In this document: one piece after another, positions 58,801 to 64,000 of the stretch
How the letters are laid out: each line of letters opens with the position of its first letter
How positions within the stretch are numbered: position 1 is the stretch's first letter
Source: Saccharomycopsis phalli
Lineage: Eukaryota > Ascomycota > Saccharomycetes > Ascoideales > Saccharomycopsidaceae
DNA: 64,000 nucleotides
Assembly: GCA_020342235.1 (NCBI GenBank)
Contig: CP073218.1
Coordinates: forward strand, 558,001-622,000
Reading direction: 5' to 3'
Notes under the pieces: generated by a model
What the model was told of the DNA's origin: nothing
Seen by the model: the letters and a program-made list of their open reading frames with translations, nothing else
Database searches by the model: none
Position numbers and translations under genes: made by a program

Positions 58801-59331
58801 TTGCGTTGGGTTTGCGTGCGAAAACAACACTGCCCGAGCCAAAAGTGCCTCGGTGGAAATTGGGTTAATTGAGAGCGCAATCTCCACCTCCTTGTTGGCA
58901 TACTGCAAACACAAATCCCGCTCCTTACCGTTGACTGCAAAACGGAGTTTCCGCAAGTGCAACCACGCAAGAAAAAGATGAAACGGGAGCTTCTGGAAGT
59001 CCCCCAGCTCGCTCATCTGCTGCGACTGGAAACCGGACATGACTGTCTCCACAGCTTGCTCGAATTTGTCCTGTAAAGCATATGAAACCGCCACCATGAG
59101 CCAGGCCTCCTTCTTCACCAGGAGCGAGTTCTCCAACAAGGTACATAATTCCGTCGGGTCGTCGCGCAAGTCCTTTGGGATCTCCACCGAAACTATCTCG
59201 TCGTCCTCATGAGTGTCTCCCTCGACGTCCACATCGCCTAATGGAACCTCCACCGACTTGATTTGACGGTACTTCTTGACATCCGCCTCGTCCGGTAAAT
59301 AAAACTCAATGCCTGTAGACATCTGTCCCAT
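55858..59331 (-). CDS. CTR9: Paf1 complex subunit Ctr9 (TPR protein)
   Basis: Encodes 1157 residues from the ATG at 59331 (MGQMSTGIEFYLPDEADVKKYRQIKSVEVPLGD); the second ATG, four codons later, is equally possible. Ctr9 is the TPR scaffold of the Paf1 complex, which travels with RNA polymerase II and promotes H2B ubiquitylation and H3 methylation. The opening IEFYL and the run of about 16-18 TPR motifs match the family (e.g. NTYALFGKAKAVFKKRNYSLALNLFQQVL; NLYAAQGVAIIFAEMKKLDLSLEIF). The C-terminal 180 residues are a charged KEKEKR-type helix ending in acidic and Lys-rich tracts (GKRKRKGEKK), as in other Ctr9 proteins. Slightly longer than the Saccharomyces protein (1077). Confidence 0.95.
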   Translation of the reverse strand: MGQMSTGIEFYLPDEADVKKYRQIKSVEVPLGDVDVEGDTHEDDEIVSVEIPKDLRDDPTELCTLLENSLLVKKEAWLMVAVSYALQDKFEQAVETVMSGFQSQQMSELGDFQKLPFHLFLAWLHLRKLRFAVNGKERDLCLQYANKEVEIALSINPISTEALLARAVLFSHANPTQLDGVIDMYDKILRNESNNTYALFGKAKAVFKKRNYSLALNLFQQVLILNPLLKPDSRIGIGLCFWYLGDLKSAVSAWNRSVEVFPDSVTGNLLVSIINLDHALNESLTDNEFIQEYSGTMSIVAQFYNQSNKRNPILLSMVCSYLFSRHDYAKIVSLATLFLENNDLLEFFSRSAVSDLHFWVARSQYCLAQETNDEEKINQAQHHANSSLTYDKNNLFSKFLLGQIQYYKKNTNEAIIIFENLIKSTEAVNKLKNKDKVVEINYLLGLLYNEQAYSEKNKEASRSSMNKSVLYLESYLKLCVQQNESVVINAYLTLANGYEYLNQIDKVLSYLEKAAELYSLQFGVLDESGNLIESSDKQVPTELLNNIGVYQFLKNNFTASKTFFELASKGNTDAQFEPTLKYNLARLSEDELFKQGFAIEEESGDVHSTTAKIQAMYNEVLDLSPSYIDAKVRNYYVLSMDPHYTSSSERLDKLDKDIQELLASHDSNLQLRSFYGWFMRKFNKRLASYKETMKKENPEAKIYKATLDNHDSHDSYSLISLGNIYLLLAREFRDNSHSKSKLTTNDAQKQDNYYIRAAQLYLKVLSLDPTNLYAAQGVAIIFAEMKKLDLSLEIFRKIRASLNDVSVFLNLGHVLIDVKEYSKAVECYEIAITRFGSHEEGLMLRHDYDKDEYEVFNPESLEKYKDNIGILNSDSRYMTLLGRAWYCRGVGEKSLESLNNGLMFSKRAYKIAYVQLLNGKDTHIGLLPSLKFNVAFMYFQIAEYVRKQPKNKRSSQEITSTIKGLEFAISAMEELSASSNPPYPSSDLKQRAVMGSNTIKTSLAKELEIQKAYEQEFSHKIHEGQKIREQERQKMAEEQKQRKAKEDEIEARLRKERDELQVKALEWAEELAENNKAVAAQEKAKKEGKKKADDDGFILRDEGSESEDQVEEEAPKGKRKRKGEKKNENGGEKRKRKLVKKASKSEQDVGEGEEGRD

Positions 59332-59458
59332 GCTCACGTCGTGTTTTGCAAATTTCGCAAGAACCTCGGTTGCGTGCCCTGTGTAGTAAACATAGCATGG
59401 GTACTAACCCACGAGGCAGCAGCACAACCTACATTACTAAACCCAATTAAGCCTTATC

Positions 59459-61909
59459 CTATTCTATCCTAACAGCAATATCTATCCCAGGAATCGTTTC
59501 TCCTATCCTATTGACGGTGTCAATTCGCACCACCGCCGTCTTTGTCCTATGCAAGTCCCGGGTATCAATTATCCACCGACTGAAGCTAGACACCCCCACA
59601 AACTCGTGGTTCACAAATACATGCCAAAAGAGCGGCTTGCTCACATTGCTGGCAAAGTCATCCCATTGAACATATAACTGATCCTTCTCCAAGATCTTGG
59701 TTGTTGCAAAACTCTTGACCTTATTTTGGTCCTTGAGAATCGAGGACACATCTTCATCCAAGATCGCACTCACAGATAAATCACCAATGTAAAGTTCAGT
59801 GAAATTCACAGGCTCCGCATTATCAGGGAGAATTATCCACTCCTCGTCCTCCTCTGAAAATAACTCGGTCGACAATTCCGGTGTGGTATACCGCTCATTG
59901 ATCATCGATGACTCGGCACTGCCAAGGATCCTGTATACATTAGAAAACATCTTGCTGTCTTCTCGCGGTACATTGCTGTTGGCAACCCAGCTTAGTCCCA
60001 CAGAGTCCAAGACACAATACTCCCATTTCACGCCCTTTGGGGTGGGGAACGTCATCTCAAGCGTTTTCCACTCTGTCTCAATGTGCAGCGGGTTGAATGG
60101 CTCGCTGCTTCGGTCAATGTCCAACGGCATTACTAGCTTCCCGTCGCTCACCTTATGCACGGACTTGTAACGCTTCTCGATGCTGTACTTGACCTCAAGT
60201 TGGAAGTACCCATCAACAGAGTCCCATATGCTCGTCTTGGAATCCATAAACGACGACTCCTTGGACTGGCCATCTCCATACTTGTTGACAATATTATACT
60301 TGTAGTTCAACCTCACCCGGATATTTTCACTGCGACAGTCGGTGCCAAATCTGTACAACACATGGTCCTTAAAATATTCATCCCTGAACGAATCGCCGTC
60401 GTTAATAATGACCTGCCCGTTATTCTTGGTGACTTTAAGACTGCTGCCGCCCGTGTATGCTTCGTCGTTATCAATGGTAAACTGCATAACACTGTACCGA
60501 GCAGACTCAGCAAACATCAACTCAGGCAACTCAAACTGGAAATTGTGATTCACCCACGCATTGCTAAACACATTCTTCCCTGAAATGCAAAAAAGCCTGC
60601 CCTGACCGTTGGAGAAATTCGTGTAGAACATAAACGAGTGCCGCTTAGACTGGGTGTTGAACGGATAGTAGCAGCACACACAGTACTCCGATACGTGTGT
60701 GGAAATAGTCTCGCTGTCACCATTTTGCTTCCACAATTTCCGGTCATTCTCGAGAAAGTCGGTGCTGCCCAAATACTCATATGTCCAAGCAGGCGCAAAC
60801 AACCCCACGTTGGAATCGTACGCACGACAAAATTTCGCGGCTAGCGGCGCATCATAGCCGCCGTTTCCGATTTTGGAACCTCTGCCCCACATATCTATAC
60901 CGACGTACAAGGAAGAATTCACCCCATGCAATCCAGCGACAGCGACATTCTTCTTCAACGTATCCTCGTCCCACCAGTAATTTGTAAAGAAGAAATCCGA
61001 CGACTTAAACATCTGGTAGTTCAGCGCCGCTACCCCATTTTCGTATTTCACCTTATTGAGTGAAGGAACAAAAGCGTCATACCACACAACCTTGGCATAG
61101 CTAGACGCACCATGGAGCGACACCTTCAACTGATCGACAAAATTAATAATCTCAGCCGCATCGGAATGGTTTAAAAATCGCGACTCGATATTTATCAAAT
61201 ACCCATCAAACCTGTACCGCACTGCCAACTTCACTAGCATCTTGATATATATAAACTCATGCTGTTTGTCACGTGAACAGAGCTGAGTTAGCTGCTTAAA
61301 CTTTTCGGGGGAGCTTCCTTCGACAATTATCGTTCCCAAGCAGCAAATTCCTAGCTTGTGGCAGTTGTTTATCCAGGACACCGTTGGCACCGATATTAAA
61401 TTGTGCGAGAAGTATATAAAGTCCGTGACTAGCGAGGGGAACTGGAGCATGTAGTGTGTACCAGAGGGATGTGGAAAGTAACCTTGGGGATCGAGATCTT
61501 CGTTTGTGAGGTAGTTACCCTTAAAGTCATGGCACACGGATAAGTTTATGGGCGGCTGGACCTCCAGCTTTTGTCTTTGTCTCTTGTATAGGCCAATGTC
61601 TTCCCTCGGTATTCTAAACAGATCATAGTAACTCGATGGTAAAGTATCCGAATCAGCATACCAGTCCACCAACTCCTCTAACGACGTGAAGTATATTCCC
61701 TGCGGACTCTTTCTATAGTTTTGCGATTTTGGAGAGGCCGGGATTAGCTGGTTTGTATCCAAGCCCTCATCCAAGCTAAGGGCCTGGGAAATAATAGACG
61801 GTGGCCCCGAAGCTCCGTTCTTCCGGAGGTCAAATGCACCTGCAACAGAGCCGCTTCTGGAAGAAGACAGCCTAGATAGTCTTCTACTTACTCTAGCATG
61901 AGAAAACAT
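59459..61909 (-). CDS. Endo-beta-N-acetylglucosaminidase, GH85 (ENGase)
   Basis: An 816-residue GH85 enzyme that cuts the chitobiose core of N-glycans, leaving one GlcNAc on the protein; eukaryotic cytosolic ENGases act on free glycans and misfolded glycoproteins. The catalytic strand RFDGYLINIES places N240 and E242, the Asn/Glu pair of the substrate-assisted mechanism, in the right context. Upstream SLEELVDWYAD and INLSVCHDFKGNY then GYFPHPSGTHY-type segments, and downstream KVVWYDAF and DFFFTNYWWDEDTLKKN are family hallmarks. Two beta domains follow. The N-terminus is basic and Ser-rich but not a signal peptide, suggesting a cytosolic enzyme. Absent from Saccharomyces; known from Ogataea and a few other yeasts. 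Confidence 0.93.
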   Translation of the reverse strand: MFSHARVSRRLSRLSSSRSGSVAGAFDLRKNGASGPPSIISQALSLDEGLDTNQLIPASPKSQNYRKSPQGIYFTSLEELVDWYADSDTLPSSYYDLFRIPREDIGLYKRQRQKLEVQPPINLSVCHDFKGNYLTNEDLDPQGYFPHPSGTHYMLQFPSLVTDFIYFSHNLISVPTVSWINNCHKLGICCLGTIIVEGSSPEKFKQLTQLCSRDKQHEFIYIKMLVKLAVRYRFDGYLINIESRFLNHSDAAEIINFVDQLKVSLHGASSYAKVVWYDAFVPSLNKVKYENGVAALNYQMFKSSDFFFTNYWWDEDTLKKNVAVAGLHGVNSSLYVGIDMWGRGSKIGNGGYDAPLAAKFCRAYDSNVGLFAPAWTYEYLGSTDFLENDRKLWKQNGDSETISTHVSEYCVCCYYPFNTQSKRHSFMFYTNFSNGQGRLFCISGKNVFSNAWVNHNFQFELPELMFAESARYSVMQFTIDNDEAYTGGSSLKVTKNNGQVIINDGDSFRDEYFKDHVLYRFGTDCRSENIRVRLNYKYNIVNKYGDGQSKESSFMDSKTSIWDSVDGYFQLEVKYSIEKRYKSVHKVSDGKLVMPLDIDRSSEPFNPLHIETEWKTLEMTFPTPKGVKWEYCVLDSVGLSWVANSNVPREDSKMFSNVYRILGSAESSMINERYTTPELSTELFSEEDEEWIILPDNAEPVNFTELYIGDLSVSAILDEDVSSILKDQNKVKSFATTKILEKDQLYVQWDDFASNVSKPLFWHVFVNHEFVGVSSFSRWIIDTRDLHRTKTAVVRIDTVNRIGETIPGIDIAVRIE

Positions 61910-61963
61910 TATAGGCTAGACAAAGGGAGATGGCAAGGCCGCGATGAGATAACGTCCGGGTAA

Positions 61964-62458
61964 ATGCAGAGTATAATTGAAGCGGCGCTGCATTTGCAGA
62001 CTTGTAACATGAGTGTGTTGATTTTTCTTGTCGCTGGAGTGGCTATAGTTGTGTTTATGGTACTTTTGCCGGCGATTTCGGGCGTGGGGAAGTTTTCGGT
62101 TGAAGGTCTGAAGAAACAGGACGATGAGGTGGAGGAGAAGCAGGAGGAATTTTCTGGATATGTTCCACCCGACGAGATGGAGGAAAAGACCAAGAGCCGG
62201 AGAGAGCAGATCAAGGAGAGAGTGGAAAAGATCAACCTTCCACTTTCATTCAGGGCTACTGGCATTGAGGAAACTGAGCATGAGTTGCGGAAAAGAAAAG
62301 CGGGGTCACGAACGACGACGCCATTATCTTCGCCTGATCCAAATGAGTTTGACTATGATATAGATGAGTTGATTTCAGATGATAAGAAATTGGACGAGGA
62401 GGAGCGCCAAGGGCGGGTAAAGAAGTTTGCAAAGCCAGTGTCGGTGTTTAATGTGTAA
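61964..62458 (+). CDS. Small single-pass membrane protein, unrecognised
   Basis: A 164-residue protein, or 149 if the second ATG (62009, MSVLIFLVAG) is used, which puts the membrane helix right at the N-terminus. The helix (SVLIFLVAGVAIVVFMVLLPAISG) has no basic residues before it. The remainder is charged and probably cytosolic: acidic DDEVEEKQEE, then basic KTKSRREQIKERVEK, then LPLSFRATGIEETEHELRKRKAG, an acidic DYDIDELISDDKK and a final FNV. An N-terminal signal anchor in the ER is the simplest reading. I do not recognise the family. It starts only 54 bp from the ENGase start, so the two share a tiny promoter. Confidence 0.75.
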   Translation: MQSIIEAALHLQTCNMSVLIFLVAGVAIVVFMVLLPAISGVGKFSVEGLKKQDDEVEEKQEEFSGYVPPDEMEEKTKSRREQIKERVEKINLPLSFRATGIEETEHELRKRKAGSRTTTPLSSPDPNEFDYDIDELISDDKKLDEEERQGRVKKFAKPVSVFNV

Positions 62459-62482
62459 GTAGCTACAGGATATATGTGAATA

Positions 62483-63106
62483 TTACCTCAATTCCCTAGC
62501 AGTGGCCAAAGCGGCCACAAGAGGAGATAGGATGCCTCTGTTTGACTGAATATAGTAATTCTCGACGTATGTATCCAAGACCAATCTGACATTATTGTTT
62601 CCATTGATGTATGATTGTCTTGCCGCCTGAAGGAGGATCTGCATCGTGAGTGACACCTCGCTCGTGTGTTTGTTTTTCACTCTCTTTGTATGAGGGACGT
62701 AGTGCCGGATGAATTTCACAAGTCGTACATTAATAGGCCGGAATAGGAGGTCTAAGGAGCTCCGTGCCAAAGGCCTGCCGTTGTTGTTGTAAATGGGGGT
62801 GTATGCGCCGCGGACTTTCAACATGGTCGTCTTTAAATAGGTCTGGAACCTGCGATGTAGGGATGCATTTGGGTACTCTAGAAAGCTAGGAAAAAGCGGG
62901 CCAAGCCCCACGACCATTCTGGCTAGTTTATCATCAACGCCTCTGAAAAGTCTCTTTGTTCTCGGGTTCTGGCTCAAGACCCGCACAAACGTAGGGCCCA
63001 CGGTCTCGGAAAGGGACGACGCATTTCCAAAAGGCCTATATTTGGAAATGTTATCCAAAAATTTTGACGTGTGTGAAATAGGGGCGTTGTTGCGTGCCTG
63101 AAACAT
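62483..63106 (-). CDS. Unrecognised basic protein, possibly mitochondrial
   Basis: Encodes 207 residues from the ATG at 63106; the longer open frame begins with GTG. It is strongly basic with very few acids in the first 50 residues (MFQARNNAPISHTSKFLDNISKYRPFG), compatible with a mitochondrial presequence. The body is soluble with conserved-looking blocks such as NPRTKRLFRG, YPNASLHRRFQTYL, RSSLDLLFRPINVRLVKFIRHYVP and LTMQILLQAARQSYI. I see no catalytic motif or membrane segment. A mitochondrial expression or RNA-related factor is possible but not supported by a motif. Its stop is 24 bp from the stop of the opposing membrane-protein gene. Confidence 0.7.
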   Translation of the reverse strand: MFQARNNAPISHTSKFLDNISKYRPFGNASSLSETVGPTFVRVLSQNPRTKRLFRGVDDKLARMVVGLGPLFPSFLEYPNASLHRRFQTYLKTTMLKVRGAYTPIYNNNGRPLARSSLDLLFRPINVRLVKFIRHYVPHTKRVKNKHTSEVSLTMQILLQAARQSYINGNNNVRLVLDTYVENYYIQSNRGILSPLVAALATARELR

Positions 63107-63585
63107 TTGTGAGTACCAGGTGGTGCACACACACTCTCTGTTGAGATGAGCTGGTTTAGATCTACAAACAGAGTTTAACAGTGTTTACATAGAAACACAA
63201 GATCCTGCACACTGTAGCACAAAGCTGGAACTGTGTATGATCACGGATGCAACTGGGGTCATGTCATTTATCCGTCCAAGCCAGCCGGGAAGCGGAATTT
63301 GGGTACTTTGGCCAGTGAATAAGTCAAAATAACTCTGGGAAACGGGAATGTATATATTAAACAATTGTGATTGTCAAATAATTCACAATGGGCCACTATT
63401 AGACACGCAGTGTCTGCTGATTTATCATGACTTGAAATAGACGGAAAAGGGTTTGTATACAGGCCGAATTCATTTTCTGGCAATCGGAGTCATCTACAAC
63501 TAGTCGGTGTACCTTGGGAAAATTTTTAGAAAACCAGTTTCTATATTTATTACAATACGGCCAATTTATAATATATTCCCATGAC
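63107..63585. other. 5' region of two divergent genes
   Basis: About 480 bp between the divergent starts. The plus-strand frame of the next gene is open from 63436 and reads protein-like before its first ATG, so part of this stretch may be an exon (see findings). Confidence 0.45.
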
Positions 63586-64000
63586 ATGTATACTGACTGT
63601 TTTGAGAATCCCATAAATTATGAGTCCGTCCCTGTCCACATAACAGCCAAGTTGAAGGAGATCTTTAACGATAATGAAAATTTGCTACAAGTTAGCAACG
63701 TCACCTGTTCTTTGGATAGCACAAAGAAGCTATTTGACTCGTTTGTCACCGATACCGAGATGGCCGTCTGTTTCTTGGATCAACAACAGAACATGGAAAG
63801 CTACACTACATACACTGTTGAGATCTTAGAGTTGGAGAACCACGAAAGAGTCAAAAACCTTATCTTGCATATCAAGCTACAGGCCTTGAACTTGGTGGAC
63901 TTGTTCTACATTGAGGAAAACAACATCCCTCTTATTGTCATTGATAACTATAACTCGGTGGAAACTTCTATTGATAAGGTGCAAGAAATTGCATCGCAAG
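63586..64000 (+). CDS. 5' part of an unrecognised gene, cut by window end
   Basis: From the first ATG at 63586 (MYTDCFENPINYES) at least 138 codons run open to the window edge. The product is soluble and acidic: it contains ITAKLKEIFNDNENLLQVSN, then an acidic MAVCFLDQQQNMES segment and hydrophobic-patterned LILHIKLQALNLVDLFYIEE then IPLIVIDNY. Codon use and the absence of stops support a real gene. The same frame is open upstream to 63436 and encodes a plausible FLENQFLYLLQYGQFIIYSHD, so the true start may be further upstream, perhaps across an intron ending at TACAG near 63462. I do not recognise the family. Confidence 0.7.
   Translation, partial: MYTDCFENPINYESVPVHITAKLKEIFNDNENLLQVSNVTCSLDSTKKLFDSFVTDTEMAVCFLDQQQNMESYTTYTVEILELENHERVKNLILHIKLQALNLVDLFYIEENNIPLIVIDNYNSVETSIDKVQEIASQ

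Overview
This is a nuclear chromosome segment of a budding yeast (Saccharomycotina). Almost every gene is intronless and densely packed, and the recognisable proteins are yeast-type (TEP1, LAP2, TOM22, NTH1, STI1, NUM1, ISA2, KRE33, CTR9, alpha-arrestin, VAM3). A mitochondrial complex I subunit (NDUFS4 type) and a GH85 endoglycosidase exclude Saccharomyces itself. CTG codons are scarce in conserved genes, and the one I found in LAP2 falls where the human enzyme has Ser (recalled alignment). That suggests, without proving, a member of the CTG-Ser clade. If so, every CTG below should be read as Ser.

Layout. 0-5 kb: a PTEN-like phosphatase, an unrecognised S/R/P-rich protein and a leukotriene-A4-hydrolase-type aminopeptidase. 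5.8-10.9 kb: a three-gene block of a dihydroxyacetone/erythrulose-type kinase, a divergently transcribed RpiB-type sugar-phosphate isomerase and a C2H2 regulator. It strongly resembles part of the Yarrowia erythritol/erythrulose catabolic cluster and is the most coherent functional system here. 11.9-20.2 kb: a URI/Bud27-tail protein, TOM22, an ethanolamine/cholinephosphotransferase, neutral trehalase and STI1 with a perfect heat-shock element. 20.3-30.6 kb: an unknown Cdk-site-rich protein and a 3042-residue NUM1-like cortical coiled-coil protein with an unusual His-containing heptad repeat.

30.6-33.6 kb is the longest gene-free stretch. It is followed by two membrane transporters (Dal5-like MFS, amino-acid permease). 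37.4-41.2 kb holds VAM3 and ISA2 among degenerate short tandem repeats, one of which starts inside the ISA2 coding end. 41.2-47.5 kb: a 1004-residue armadillo-repeat protein, NDUFS4, an intron-containing NRK1 and an NDT80-family regulator. 47.7-62.5 kb: KRE33 (RNA acetyltransferase), MIC26/27, an ALY-type alpha-arrestin, CTR9, a GH85 ENGase and a small membrane protein. The window ends with a basic unknown protein and the 5' part of another gene.

Several open frames extend upstream of the likely ATG or begin with GTG/TTG. The starts given here are the first plausible ATG judged by family alignment. I saw no tRNA, rRNA, CRISPR or intact transposon. Gene names rest on motif recognition by eye, not on database searches.
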